64,000 nucleotides of DNA from Labedella gwakjiensis (GCF_003014675.1 NZ_PYAU01000001.1:1240001-1304000); one strand, 5' to 3'; numbered from the stretch's first letter, positions 46,081-55,602 are shown. Made by a program: numbers and translations. Notes: generated by a model not told the origin, from the letters alone.

Positions 46081-46769
46081 CGGCGCTGCGGGTGGCGGTC
46101 CCGTTCCGTGCCGAGCCGTCGCCGCCGCGCGTCGACGCCGCCGTCCTCGAGCGGTTGATGACGTCGTCACCCGCGATGCTCGGACACGTGACCGATTTCG
46201 GTTTCGTGCGCGGTCTCGTGCCCATCGCACCGATCCGCCCGTTCGCAGGGCCCGCGCTCACCGTGCTGATCCCTCATGCCGACTCCACCGCCGTGCACCA
46301 CGCGATGTCGCTCATCCGACCGGGCGACGTCGTCGTCATCGACCAGTCCGGCGATGATCACCGCTCGAGCTTCGGCGGTACGCTCGCCGCGATCGCGGCG
46401 GACGCCGGCGCCGTCGCAGCGATCTCCAACGGCCGCACCAACGACGTGCGGGAGATCGCCGAGCTCGGCCTCCCCGTGTTCTCGCGCGGTGCCACTCCGC
46501 TCACCACCCGGATCCACGGCCTCGAGGGACGCATCAACGTGCCCGTGGCGATCGGAGGCGTCGTGATAATGCCGGGCGATGTGGTCTTCGGCGACGAGGA
46601 CGGCGTGTGCGTCATCCCGCGTGCCGAGGCCGCCGACGTGAGCGAACGACTCGCGGAGATGGAGGCCGACCCGGTCACCCGGTCACTCCGATCGACGGTC
46701 GCCGCCGGCACGCCCCTCGGCCGCATCACCGGAGCCGAGCGCCACTTCGGCGGAGGACGGCATGAGTGA
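46077..46769 (+). CDS. RraA-like / HMG aldolase-type protein
   Basis: This 230-residue protein has the RraA fold with IRPGDVVVIDQSGDDHRSSF, a glycine-rich segment AISNGRTNDVREIAELGLPV, and VVIMPGDVVFGDEDGVCVIP. Members are either RNase E regulators or, in catabolic clusters, 4-hydroxy-4-methyl-2-oxoglutarate aldolase/oxaloacetate decarboxylases. The context with an HpcH-type aldolase favours the enzyme role. ATG 46077 overlaps the smORF stop. Confidence 0.82.
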   Translation: MTALRVAVPFRAEPSPPRVDAAVLERLMTSSPAMLGHVTDFGFVRGLVPIAPIRPFAGPALTVLIPHADSTAVHHAMSLIRPGDVVVIDQSGDDHRSSFGGTLAAIAADAGAVAAISNGRTNDVREIAELGLPVFSRGATPLTTRIHGLEGRINVPVAIGGVVIMPGDVVFGDEDGVCVIPRAEAADVSERLAEMEADPVTRSLRSTVAAGTPLGRITGAERHFGGGRHE

Positions 46770-47637
46770 CACCGTGATCGATCCCGCGCCGAAGCCCGAC
46801 GGATCACCGTCGGCCTCGCTCGTCGTCGCCTGCGTCCAGCCGACGAGCGCGCTGTCGTCGGCCGACAACCTGGCCGACTGCCTGCGGATCGCCCGCGATG
46901 CAGACTCCCGCGGCGTCCGCCTCCTGGTCTTCCCCGAGTCGGCGTCCAGCCGCTCGGACGACGTGTCCGTGGCAACGGAGGCGCAGGCCCTCGATGGGCC
47001 CTTCCTGTCCGGCCTCATCGCGGGCCTCGCCGATCTGGACATGACGGTCGTCTGCGGAGTCACCGAAGCGACCGTCACCGAGGCGGATCAGGAGGGGCGG
47101 CCGTACAACACCCTCGTCGCCTTCCGATCGGGGGCGGTCATCGCCGTCTACCGGAAGATGCACCTCTACGACGCCGCGGGAATGCGGGAATCCGACACGT
47201 TCTCGCCGGGCGACGGCCCCGTGTCGACGTTCGACGTCGACGGCTTCCGGGTGGGGATGATGACCTGCTACGACATCCGGTTCCCAGAACTCGCCCGGCT
47301 GCTCGCCGTAGATGGCGCCGACGTCATCGCCGTGCCCACGTCGTGGGTCCGCGGTCCGCTCAAGGAGGAGCAGTGGCTCACCCTGTGCGCCGCCCGGGCG
47401 ATCGAGAACACGGTCTACCTCCTCGGGGCCGCGCAGACGGGAGGACTCCGGATCGGGCGCTCCGTCGTCGTCGCGCCCGACGGGGTCGTCCAATCGGCGC
47501 TCGGATCGGAGGAGGATGTGCTCGTGTCCAGCCTCTCCCGTTCCCGGCTCGACGACGTGCGCCGCGCTTTCCCGCTCCTCGCGCAGCGTCGGTTCACCGT
47601 CTCCACGACGGCTCGGGAGCGGACCGCCTCACCGTGA
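46762..47637 (+). CDS. Carbon-nitrogen hydrolase (nitrilase superfamily amidase)
   Basis: This 291-residue enzyme has the full catalytic triad: Glu59 in LLVFPESAS, Lys132 in VYRKMHLY and Cys169 in GMMTCYDIRFPE. It cleaves amide or nitrile C-N bonds in the cytosol, as in the omega-amidase or aliphatic-amidase groups. It overlaps the RraA gene by eight bases and the MocR gene by four. Confidence 0.93.
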   Translation: MSDTVIDPAPKPDGSPSASLVVACVQPTSALSSADNLADCLRIARDADSRGVRLLVFPESASSRSDDVSVATEAQALDGPFLSGLIAGLADLDMTVVCGVTEATVTEADQEGRPYNTLVAFRSGAVIAVYRKMHLYDAAGMRESDTFSPGDGPVSTFDVDGFRVGMMTCYDIRFPELARLLAVDGADVIAVPTSWVRGPLKEEQWLTLCAARAIENTVYLLGAAQTGGLRIGRSVVVAPDGVVQSALGSEEDVLVSSLSRSRLDDVRRAFPLLAQRRFTVSTTARERTASP

Positions 47638-48995
47638 GCGCCGACGCGGGCCGGCCGGCCGCCCCACCGAACACTCTGCCCCCGTGGGCTGAGGCGTCCC
47701 GAGTGCTCGACGTGTCGTCGCGCGGGATCGCGTCCTACGTAGCCGAGCTCATCAGGACCGGACGCATCGCCCACGGCGACGTCCTCCCGCAGGTGCGCAT
47801 CCTCGCCCGCGAGCTGCGCGTGAGCCCCGCCACGGTGTCCGCCGCGTGGGGACTCCTCAAGAAGCGCGGACTCCTCGTGGGAACGGGGAAGTCGGGGATC
47901 CGCGTCGCGAGCGCCGTGGGCTTCGTCCAAGGCCTCGAGGTGTACGCGACCATGCCGGGGACGAACGACCTCCGGCTCATCTACCCCGACCCCGAGCTCC
48001 TTCCGGCCCTCGACCAGGCGCTCATCGGGGCCGCGCGTCAGCCGAACCTCAACGAGTACTACGACTCGGCGATCCTTCCGGGCCTCCAGGAGGCGATCGA
48101 GCCGAGCTGGCCGACCACGGCCGACGGGTTCGCCGTCGCGAACGGCGGGGCCGACGCGGTGTGGTCGGTGCTCCAGTCGAACTCGGTGCCCGGCGACCGG
48201 GTGGTCGTCGAATCACCCACCCAGCCGCAGCTCGTGAGCCTCATGCTCGACCTGGGACTCACCCTCGTGCCCGTGCCCTACGGGGACGAGGGTCTCGACA
48301 TCCGCGCGTTCCGCGAGGCGCTCGCGACGCGTCCCGTCGCCGTCTTCTTCCAGCCCCGCGCACACGTGCCCACGGGCCGGTCGACCTCGCGCGAGCGCGC
48401 GCGCGAGATCGCCGCGGCGCTCCGCGGACCCCATCGGCCCCTCGTCATCGAGTACGACGACCTCGGGGCACTCACGCGCGCGCCCCATCATTCCGTGGCC
48501 GAACACCTCCCGGAGCAGACGGTCGTGATCCGCTCGTACGAGAAGTCGTACGGCCCCGACCTCCGGCTCGCCGTCATCGGCGCCTCGGCGTCGGTGATCC
48601 GCAACACGCACTCCCAGATCCGGCTCACGCGGCAGTGGACGTCGCGCATCCTCCAGTCCGCTCTGCAGTGGATGCTGCAGGACGATGGCACGGCCGCGGT
48701 CATCGACACAGCACGACGGACCTACGCCGAGCGGCTCGACACGTTCGTCGGCCTCCTCCGTGATCGGGGCATCCCCGTGTCAGCGCGAGATGGGTTCTGC
48801 GTGTGGGTGCCGGTGCTCGACGAGGTCGCCGCCACGACCGAGCTCGCCGCCCGCGGCGTCGTCGTGCTCCGCGGCTCATCGTCCTTCCCCGGCGACGGGA
48901 CCCCTCACGTCCGCGTCGCGACCTCGCGGCTCACCGTCGAGGCCATGCCGCAGCTCGCCGATCTCATCGCATCGGCCGCTGGACGGTTCTCGTGA
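47634..48995 (+). CDS. MocR-type GntR regulator (PLP aminotransferase domain)
   Basis: This 453-residue regulator has an N-terminal GntR helix-turn-helix (VLPQVRILARELRVSPATVS, then AAWGLLKKRGLLVG) and a C-terminal fold-I aminotransferase domain. That domain carries the likely PLP Lys in SYEKSYGPDLRLAVIG. Such proteins sense amino-donor ligands through PLP chemistry. GTG 47634 overlaps the amidase stop. It probably controls the two divergent operons around 45.8 kb. Confidence 0.88.
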   Translation: MSADAGRPAAPPNTLPPWAEASRVLDVSSRGIASYVAELIRTGRIAHGDVLPQVRILARELRVSPATVSAAWGLLKKRGLLVGTGKSGIRVASAVGFVQGLEVYATMPGTNDLRLIYPDPELLPALDQALIGAARQPNLNEYYDSAILPGLQEAIEPSWPTTADGFAVANGGADAVWSVLQSNSVPGDRVVVESPTQPQLVSLMLDLGLTLVPVPYGDEGLDIRAFREALATRPVAVFFQPRAHVPTGRSTSRERAREIAAALRGPHRPLVIEYDDLGALTRAPHHSVAEHLPEQTVVIRSYEKSYGPDLRLAVIGASASVIRNTHSQIRLTRQWTSRILQSALQWMLQDDGTAAVIDTARRTYAERLDTFVGLLRDRGIPVSARDGFCVWVPVLDEVAATTELAARGVVVLRGSSSFPGDGTPHVRVATSRLTVEAMPQLADLIASAAGRFS

Positions 48996-49843
48996 GCGCC
49001 TCGGCCGCCCCCACACCAGCCGGGCGTTTCCACGCCCTCCGCGCCGTCCCGCTCGACCCGAGGATGTCGTGGTGCGGCTTCAGACCGTCGGGAGACCTGC
49101 GCGCGACGGCCGTGCTCGTGCACGGGAGCGATCGCGACCCCGTCGGCACCGTCGCCGCGTTCCGCGACTGGGCCGAACGGAGCGGGGTCGCGCTCGTCGC
49201 CCCGCTCTTCCCCGGGGATGTCCGGGGCGACGGCGAGATGAACGGATACAAGGCGCTCGTCGGCGACGGGCTGCGCTACGACCTCGTCCTCCTCGATGCG
49301 GTGGCACGAGCGGCGGAGACGTTCGGCATCTCCTCGGATCGCTTCCTGCTCTTCGGCTTCTCGGGAGGGGCGCAGTTCGCCCACCGCTTCGCCCTCGCGC
49401 ATCCCGCCCGGCTCTCCGCGCTCAGCATCGCGGCACCCGGAAACGTGACGCTCATCGGCTCCCCCCGCGCATGGTGGCCCGGCGTGCGGAACGTCCACGA
49501 GGTGATCGGCGCGGTCCTCGACCTGGACGCCCTCCGGTCCGTGCCCGTCCACGCCGTCGTCGGGGCCGCCGACGACGGACGCGACGCGATCCGCGTCGAC
49601 CCGACGGAGCCGCGCTGGGTCGAGGGCGCGAACGATGCCGGCGTCACGCGCGGGGCGAGGCTGGCGTCGCTCGTCGGGGACTGGCGCGCGCACGGAGTCG
49701 AGGTGCGACACGAGGTCCTCGCGGGAGTCGCTCACGAGCTCCCGCCGCTCGCGACAGCGGCCCAGCACTTCTTCGACGCCGTCCTCCCCGCCGTCGAGGA
49801 CGGCGCGCCGACCACCGCTCCGGGTCGGGGAGGACTCGCATGA
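48992..49843 (+). CDS. Alpha/beta hydrolase family protein
   Basis: This 283-residue hydrolase has LVHGSDRDPVGTV, nucleophile elbow LFGFSGGAQFAHRFAL, a likely acid in VVGAADDGRD and catalytic His in AGVAHELPPL. It most resembles dienelactone-hydrolase or peptidase-like esterases. It overlaps its two neighbours by four bases each, so it is coupled into the operon. The substrate is unknown. Confidence 0.87.
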   Translation: MSASAAPTPAGRFHALRAVPLDPRMSWCGFRPSGDLRATAVLVHGSDRDPVGTVAAFRDWAERSGVALVAPLFPGDVRGDGEMNGYKALVGDGLRYDLVLLDAVARAAETFGISSDRFLLFGFSGGAQFAHRFALAHPARLSALSIAAPGNVTLIGSPRAWWPGVRNVHEVIGAVLDLDALRSVPVHAVVGAADDGRDAIRVDPTEPRWVEGANDAGVTRGARLASLVGDWRAHGVEVRHEVLAGVAHELPPLATAAQHFFDAVLPAVEDGAPTTAPGRGGLA

Positions 49844-50613
49844 GGTTCCGTCCGAACGCCCTCAAGCGACGCCTGCTGTCGGGCGTTCCGCAGAACGCGG
49901 CGTGGCTGTTCACCGCGGATGTCGACGCGGCCGAGATCCTGGGCGGCAGCGGCTTCGATGCTCTCATCCTCGACCGCGAGCACACGGCGGTGAGCATGGA
50001 ACGCACGCTCGAGCAGGTGCGCGCGATCCGGTCAGCCGGGGAGTCGACCGTGCTCGTCCGCGTCCGCCGCGGGGACCCGGCCGAGGTCGCCGTCCTCCTC
50101 GACATGGGAGCGGAAGGGCTGCTCCTCCCCGATGCGCGGTCCGCCGCGGAGGTGCGCGGCTTCGTCGCGTCCACACGGTATCCGCCGAGCGGGACACGCG
50201 GTGCCCACTACACGGTGTCGAGAGCAGCCGGGTGGGGCGGACAGGCGGAGGAGTACCGCGAGGGCGCCGAGCGCGAACTCCTCCTCATCGCGATGATCGA
50301 GAGCGCCGAGGGTGCGGATGCCGTCCCCGACCTCGCGGACGTCGACGGCCTCGACATGCTCTTCATCGGCCCGCTCGACCTGTCGGGATCGGTCGGTGCC
50401 TTCGGGGCGTGGGAGGACCCGCGGTACCTCGAGGCCCTCGACCGCACCGAGTCCCTCGCGCTGGCCGGTGGGATGATGCTCGGTGGTGCGCTCGCCCCGC
50501 CGGGTGACGCCGCCGCGTGGGTCAGCCGCGGACATCTCCTCGTGACGGTCGGCAGCGACGTGACGTTCCTCCGGTCGGCAGCCAGTACCGCGCGCTCGAC
50601 CTTCCCCTCCTGA
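49840..50613 (+). CDS. HpcH/HpaI family aldolase
   Basis: This 257-residue protein has the family core FDALILDREHTAVSMERTLE, where the REH carries the active-site region, then LLLPDARSAAEVRGF and the metal ligand Glu in IAMIESAEGADAV. Class II HpcH aldolases split 4-hydroxy-2-oxo acids to pyruvate plus an aldehyde. It follows the hydrolase with an ATGA overlap and suggests that the pathway's end products enter central metabolism. Confidence 0.92.
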   Translation: MRFRPNALKRRLLSGVPQNAAWLFTADVDAAEILGGSGFDALILDREHTAVSMERTLEQVRAIRSAGESTVLVRVRRGDPAEVAVLLDMGAEGLLLPDARSAAEVRGFVASTRYPPSGTRGAHYTVSRAAGWGGQAEEYREGAERELLLIAMIESAEGADAVPDLADVDGLDMLFIGPLDLSGSVGAFGAWEDPRYLEALDRTESLALAGGMMLGGALAPPGDAAAWVSRGHLLVTVGSDVTFLRSAASTARSTFPS

Positions 50614-50631
50614 ACAGAAAGGGTGACCATC

Positions 50632-51531
50632 ATGCAGATCATCGAGGGAGTCTCGCCTTACGACGGCGCGCTCACCGCCTACCGCGTCGTCGCGCACGAC
50701 GGTGACGTCCTCGGTTCCGAGGGTGTCACTCCGCTCGTGGTGGTCCACGGGGGGCCTGGCTGCACGCTCGACTACCTCCTGAGCCTCACCGACCTCGTCC
50801 GCCCGGGTCGTCCGGTGGTCTTCTACGACCAGATCGGCAACGGTCGATCGACCCACCGTCCGGATGCGCCAGCGAGCCTGTGGACCGTCGAGTTCTTCCT
50901 CGGAGAGCTCGACGCGCTTCTCGACACCCTCGGGATCGCGGGGTCCTACGATCTGCTCGGCCAGTCGTGGGGCGGGATGCTCGGCTCCGAACACGCGGTG
51001 CGGCGACCGGCGGGTCTCCGCCGGTTGATCCTCGCGAACTCCCCGGCCTCGATGCCCCGCTGGCGACGGGCCGCCCTCGAGCTGCGCGCCCAGCTGCCGG
51101 AGGACGTGCAGCGCACGCTCGACGCCCACGAGGCCGCCGGCACGATCGACAGCGCGGAGTACCGCTCGGCGAGCGATGTCTTCTACGCCCGGCACGTCTG
51201 CCGGGTCGTCCCGCAGCCTCCCGACGTCGCCGCGACGTTCGCGCAGCTCGACGCGGACCCCACCGTCTACCGTGCGATGAACGGCCCGACCGAGTTCCAC
51301 GTCGTGGGGTCCTTGCGCGAGTGGAGCGTGGAGGACCGGCTCCACCGGATCCAAGTGCCGACCCTCGTCATCAACGGACGGTACGACGAGGCGACGGACG
51401 ACACCGTCGCGCCCTTCGTCGACCTCATCCCCGACGCACGGCACCACCGGTTCGAGGACTCGAGCCACATGCCGCACTGGGAGGAGCGCGCCGCCTACGT
51501 GGACGTCGTCGCCCGCTTCCTCGACGCCTGA
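50632..51531 (+). CDS. Proline iminopeptidase-like alpha/beta hydrolase (amino acid amidase)
   Basis: This 299-residue hydrolase has VVVHGGPGCTLDYL, nucleophile Ser112 in LLGQSWGGML, Asp in INGRYDEATD and His in DSSHMPHWEE, as in the TIGR01250 proline-iminopeptidase/L-amino-acid-amidase family. ATG 50632 was chosen over GTG 50623 because AAAGGG is then spaced nine bases. It is last in the catabolic operon and supports a peptide or amide substrate. Confidence 0.88.
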   Translation: MQIIEGVSPYDGALTAYRVVAHDGDVLGSEGVTPLVVVHGGPGCTLDYLLSLTDLVRPGRPVVFYDQIGNGRSTHRPDAPASLWTVEFFLGELDALLDTLGIAGSYDLLGQSWGGMLGSEHAVRRPAGLRRLILANSPASMPRWRRAALELRAQLPEDVQRTLDAHEAAGTIDSAEYRSASDVFYARHVCRVVPQPPDVAATFAQLDADPTVYRAMNGPTEFHVVGSLREWSVEDRLHRIQVPTLVINGRYDEATDDTVAPFVDLIPDARHHRFEDSSHMPHWEERAAYVDVVARFLDA

Positions 51532-51596
51532 ACACCCTCCCGCCCGTCCGGTCCCCGTCCGCCGGGACTCACCAGAGCCCCCCACGTCGTGCGTTC

Positions 51597-51634
51597 GCGC
51601 CGACTCGCGGCGCTCTTCTGCCGCAGATCGGCGC
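51597..51634. terminator. Terminator hairpin at the end of the catabolic operon
   Basis: Arms GCGCCGA/TCGGCGC (51597-51603, 51628-51634) and GCGGC/GCCGC (51607-51611, 51620-51624) share a centre at 51615.5 with a symmetric internal loop. It lies between the convergent iminopeptidase and ThuA-like genes. Confidence 0.6.
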
Positions 51635-51675
51635 AAAAGCTCTACCTCACGAGGGACTGGGGAGGCCGGGCGGGG

Positions 51676-52380
51676 TCAGGGGGTGAGGAGCCACGCGAGC
51701 TCGGCGCGGAGAAGGGCGTGGCGCGCTCGACTCGCGAACGCCGCGCCGTCGTGACCGAGGGCGTCGTAGACGACGCGGGCATGGCCGGACGTATGCGACC
51801 AGGCGATCGGGTGCTCGACGCCTTCGTGCCCGTGCCAGCCGATCGCGTCTACGTCATCGACCGCGAGAGCCGTGTAGAACTCATCCACGACGGTGACCGA
51901 CGACACCCCGGCGCCCTCGGTGATCGGATGGCGCTCTGCCAGCCGGACGGTCCCTTGGCCCTGCGGCGGGTGGAAGGTCTCGCCCCGGATCCATCGGCCG
52001 CCGAGGATCTCGCGCCACCGGGCCCATTCGGTGAACGCGGTCGACGAGGAATGGACGGCGAGCACGGGGCGCCCCGCGGCGAGATGCGCCTCGATCCCCT
52101 CGGCGGCCCCCGCGCCCGGGACGGACGGCCTCGGGTTCCCGATGTTCACCACGAGGAGATCGGGAGGCGTGTCCGTCTCGGCGAGGCCGGCGAAGGCCGT
52201 GTCCGGGTCGTCGTCGATCACCACATCGAGGCCGACGCGCGAGATCACGCCGGCGAGTGCCGCCGACGTCTCGGCGAACGGATGCCACGGATCGAGGTAC
52301 CGCCCACCACCGGAGACGAGGAGCGCGGTCCGGCGCGGCGACCCCGCCTGGTCTCCCGCGGCGACGATCAGGTGCCTCAT
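51676..52380 (-). CDS. ThuA-like domain protein
   Basis: This 234-residue protein has the ThuA-like (glutamine-amidotransferase-like) fold: VSGGGRYLDPWHPFAETSAA, LLVVNIGNPRPS, VLAVHSSSTAFTEWARWREI, and WSHTSGHARVVYDALGHDG. It is shorter than typical ThuA trehalose-utilisation proteins. ThuA-like proteins are tied to 3-keto-sugar metabolism in some bacteria. Its ATG overlaps the stop of the preceding isomerase gene, so it is the last gene of the operon. Confidence 0.82.
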   Translation of the reverse strand: MRHLIVAAGDQAGSPRRTALLVSGGGRYLDPWHPFAETSAALAGVISRVGLDVVIDDDPDTAFAGLAETDTPPDLLVVNIGNPRPSVPGAGAAEGIEAHLAAGRPVLAVHSSSTAFTEWARWREILGGRWIRGETFHPPQGQGTVRLAERHPITEGAGVSSVTVVDEFYTALAVDDVDAIGWHGHEGVEHPIAWSHTSGHARVVYDALGHDGAAFASRARHALLRAELAWLLTP

Positions 52381-53249
52381 CGCGCGTCCTCCGCGGCCGG
52401 ATCGAGAAAAGGCGCGACGAGTGCCTCGAAGCGCTCGCGCGCGAGCCGCACGACTCCGGACGGGTCGGCGTCCCAGATGTCCTGGTTGAAGATCTCGACC
52501 TCCACGTCGCCTCGATACCCGGCAGCGGAGACCGCGGACGTGAGCGGTCCGAAGTCGATGTGCCCGTCACCCATCATGCCCCGCGCGAGGAGCACGTCGG
52601 CGGGGATGGGCGTGGGGAAGTCGCAGACCTGGTAGCTCGCGATGCGGCCGCCGCGGCCGGCCCGGGCGATCTGCGCGAGGACCTCGGGATCCCACCACAC
52701 GTGAAACGTGTCGACGACCACGCCCACCGCATCGGCGGGGAACTGTTCCGCGATGTCGAGCGCCTGGCCGAGGGTCGAGACGACGGCCCGGTCGGCGACG
52801 TACATGGGGTGCAGCGGCTCGATCGCGAGCACCACCTGAGCGGCGGCAGCGGCGTCGGCGATTGCGCCGATCGCGTCGCGGACCCGTTCCCGCGCCCCGG
52901 CGAGATCGCGCGACCCGGCGGGGAGGCCCCCGGCTACGAGGACGAGGACGGGGGCACCCACGTCGTGCGCCTCCTCGATGGCCCGGAGATTGCCGTCGTG
53001 GGCGGCTCGTGCGGCGCGGGGCTCCGGGTCGGTGAAGAAGCCGCCGCGACACAGGCTCGACACGCGGAGCCCCGCATCCACGACGGCGCGCGCGGTGTCG
53101 GCCACCCCGAACTCGGCGAGCGCCTCGCGCCACAGCCCGACCGCGGGGACACCCGCCCCGACGGCAGCCGAGACGAGCTCGGGGATCGATGCGCGCCGCA
53201 CGGTCCACTGATTGATCGAGAGCCGCCGGGCGGTGCCCGTCGCGCTCAT
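52377..53249 (-). CDS. Sugar phosphate isomerase/epimerase family protein (xylose-isomerase-like TIM barrel)
   Basis: This 290-residue AP-endonuclease-type TIM barrel has LSINQWTVRRASIPELVSAA, LAIEPLHPMYVADRAVVSTL (metal Glu), VGVVVDTFHVWWDPEV (metal Asp/His) and GDGHIDFGPL. These enzymes epimerise or isomerise sugars or cleave keto-sugars. It overlaps both neighbours by four bases. Confidence 0.9.
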   Translation of the reverse strand: MSATGTARRLSINQWTVRRASIPELVSAAVGAGVPAVGLWREALAEFGVADTARAVVDAGLRVSSLCRGGFFTDPEPRAARAAHDGNLRAIEEAHDVGAPVLVLVAGGLPAGSRDLAGARERVRDAIGAIADAAAAAQVVLAIEPLHPMYVADRAVVSTLGQALDIAEQFPADAVGVVVDTFHVWWDPEVLAQIARAGRGGRIASYQVCDFPTPIPADVLLARGMMGDGHIDFGPLTSAVSAAGYRGDVEVEIFNQDIWDADPSGVVRLARERFEALVAPFLDPAAEDAR

Positions 53250-54442
53250 GTTCGACCGATCCGCACGACGCCGCCCACCGCGAGGAGAGCATGCCACCTC
53301 TCGGCGGCGAGTTCGGGGTCCTCGAGGGCACCGCACGCGTTCGCGGCCTCCACGATCGCGCTCAGGTGCGGCAGGCTCCGCGCCGACTGCAGACCACCGA
53401 CCATCGAGAATCCCGACTGGCGCCCATTGAGCCACGAGAGGAAGGCGATACCCGTCTTGTAGAACGGCGTCGGGGCGGCGAAGATCCGCCGCGACAGCAC
53501 CTCGGTCGGTCCCAGGATGCGCCGGTACCCGTCGACGTCGTCTTCGTCGAGCCGCTGGATCGCGGCGGAGGCGTGCGGCGCGATCGCCGCGAACGCGCCG
53601 AGGAGCGCGTCCGAGTGCCCGCCGACGTCGCCCGCGATGAGGTCGACGTAGCCGAAGTCGTCCCCGGTGAAGAGGCGGACTCCGTCCGGGAGCCGCCGCC
53701 GCACGTCGATCTCGAGGTCCGCGTCGAGCAGGCTCATCTTGACCCCTCGCACGCGGTCGGAGGCCGCGATGATGTCGAGAAGGGCCCGCGGGGCGTCGCG
53801 GGTGTCGACGGAACCGAAGTAGCCCGAGAGCCGCGGGTCGAAGGCGGGACCGAGCCAGTGGAGGATCACGGGACTCATCGCCCGCTCGAGGACCTCCCGG
53901 TACACCCGGGCGTAGTCGGCGGCAGATCGCGCGGCTCGCGCCAGGTGCCGGCTGGCCATGAGGACGACGCCGGCACCCGTCTCCTCGACGACCGCGAGCT
54001 GCTCGCTGTAGGCCTCGACGACGGCCTCGAGGGAGAGGTCATCGTCGGGGAGGTGATCGGTCCCGACGCCGACGACGAGGACATCGCTCACAGCCGCACC
54101 GCGCCGCCGCGCGACACCCTCGGCCTCCGCGGCGGACCGGACGATCAGCTCGCGCACGGCCGCGGGGTCGAGTCCCATGTTCCGCTGAGCCGTGTCCATG
54201 GCGTCGGCGACCCCGAGCCCCCACGACCAGAGGTGGTGGCGGTACGCGAGAGTGCTGTCCCAGTCGATCTCGGCCGGCACTCCTGGCGTATTGTCTCCGG
54301 CGACCCGCGGGACGACGTGAGCCGCAGCGAACGCGGTCCGCGATCGCAGTGCCTCCGGCCGCACGAAACGCCAGGGCTCCGTCTGCTCGACGGTCGTCGT
54401 CGTCCCGTCGCTCGCGAGGAGCATGAGCGTCGCCGCGGTCAT
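53246..54442 (-). CDS. DUF993 family dihydrodipicolinate-synthase-like protein
   Basis: This 398-residue protein matches DUF993 in length and content: GDNTPGVPAEIDWDSTLAYR, HLWSWGLGVADAMDTAQRNM, ILHWLGPAFDPRLSGYFGSV and VRGVKMSLLDADLE. The Lys in KMSLLD is at the place of the Schiff-base Lys of TIM-barrel aldolases. It is probably an aldolase acting on a keto-sugar or keto-acid, by inference. It starts at ATG 54442 and overlaps the Gfo/Idh stop. Confidence 0.87.
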   Translation of the reverse strand: MTAATLMLLASDGTTTTVEQTEPWRFVRPEALRSRTAFAAAHVVPRVAGDNTPGVPAEIDWDSTLAYRHHLWSWGLGVADAMDTAQRNMGLDPAAVRELIVRSAAEAEGVARRRGAAVSDVLVVGVGTDHLPDDDLSLEAVVEAYSEQLAVVEETGAGVVLMASRHLARAARSAADYARVYREVLERAMSPVILHWLGPAFDPRLSGYFGSVDTRDAPRALLDIIAASDRVRGVKMSLLDADLEIDVRRRLPDGVRLFTGDDFGYVDLIAGDVGGHSDALLGAFAAIAPHASAAIQRLDEDDVDGYRRILGPTEVLSRRIFAAPTPFYKTGIAFLSWLNGRQSGFSMVGGLQSARSLPHLSAIVEAANACGALEDPELAAERWHALLAVGGVVRIGRT

Positions 54443-55602
54443 GCCCCCTCCCCGCCCACAAGGGCGAGCCGCCGACCCGTTCCGCTCGACTCGAGGGCCC
54501 GCTCCGCGAGAAGGAGCCCGCGGGCGCCGGAGGCGAAGTCGTACGCGTGCGGCCGCCCCGCCAGGACGTCGCGGATGAACTCCTCCCACTGGGCGCGGAA
54601 GCCGTTCACCGGCTCGGTTCCGGGCGGGACCGTCGGCACCGCGAGCCAGTCGGCGGCGTAGTCGTGCGCGTCGGGCAGGTCGGGGTTCCAGGTGGGGGTC
54701 GGCGTGCCGTCGCGCGGCTGGATCTTGGCCCCGAAGAGGCCGACGACGGCGCTGCCGAGTGTCCCGTCCACCTGGAACTCCACGAGCTCACCGCGGTCGA
54801 CGCGCACGTCCCAGCTCGAATTGAGCTGCACGATCACACCGCCCTCGACCTCGATGATCGCGTAGGCCGCGTCGTCGGCCGTCGCGTCGTAGCGGACGCC
54901 CGACTCGTCGACGCGCGACGGGATGTGGGTGACGGCCCGGGTGTAGACCGCCTCGATGCGTCCGAAGAGATGCTCGATCACGTAGTTCCAGTGCGGGAAC
55001 ATGTCGACGACGATCCCTCCGCCGTCCTCCGCGCGGTAGTTCCAGCTGGGCCGCTGCGCGTGACGCCAGTCGCCCTCGAACACCCAGTAGCCGAACTCGC
55101 CGCGCACCGAGAGGATGCGCCCGAAGAAGCCCGACGCGATGAGCTCGCGCAGGCGCACGAGGCCGGGAAGGTACAGCTTGTCGTGGACGACGCCGTTGAC
55201 GATGCCCGCATCGTCCGCGCGCCGTGCGAGGTCGAGGGCATCGGCGTGGCTCTCGGCCGTGGGCTTCTCCGTGTAGACGTGTTTGCCGGCGGCGATCGCA
55301 CGGGTGATGGCTGCCACCCGGGCGCTCGTGATCTGCGCGTCGAAGTAGATGGACCACCGGTCGTCGGCGAGAGCCGCGTCGAGGTCGGTCGAGACGAGGT
55401 CGATGCCGTGGCGGTCGGCGATCCGCCGGAGCCTCTCCTCGTCGCGGCCGACGAGCAGCGGCTCGATCGCCACCCTCGAACCGTCGCTCAGGAGGACCCC
55501 GCCCTCGTCGCGCAGCGCCACGATCGACCGGACGAGGTGCTGCCGGTACCCCATCCGCCCCGTGACGCCGTTCATGATGATCCCGATCGTCTTCGTCGAC
55601 AT
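54439..55602 (-). CDS. Gfo/Idh/MocA family oxidoreductase
   Basis: This 387-residue enzyme has an N-terminal Rossmann fold (IGIIMNGVTGRMGYRQHLVR), the EKP motif in HVYTEKPTAES, and HDKLYLPGLVRLRELIASGF. It is the first gene of a coupled four-gene operon. AAGGG precedes ATG 55602. A perfect palindromic operator lies 49 bases upstream. It likely oxidises the incoming sugar or polyol. Confidence 0.9.
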   Translation of the reverse strand: MSTKTIGIIMNGVTGRMGYRQHLVRSIVALRDEGGVLLSDGSRVAIEPLLVGRDEERLRRIADRHGIDLVSTDLDAALADDRWSIYFDAQITSARVAAITRAIAAGKHVYTEKPTAESHADALDLARRADDAGIVNGVVHDKLYLPGLVRLRELIASGFFGRILSVRGEFGYWVFEGDWRHAQRPSWNYRAEDGGGIVVDMFPHWNYVIEHLFGRIEAVYTRAVTHIPSRVDESGVRYDATADDAAYAIIEVEGGVIVQLNSSWDVRVDRGELVEFQVDGTLGSAVVGLFGAKIQPRDGTPTPTWNPDLPDAHDYAADWLAVPTVPPGTEPVNGFRAQWEEFIRDVLAGRPHAYDFASGARGLLLAERALESSGTGRRLALVGGEGA

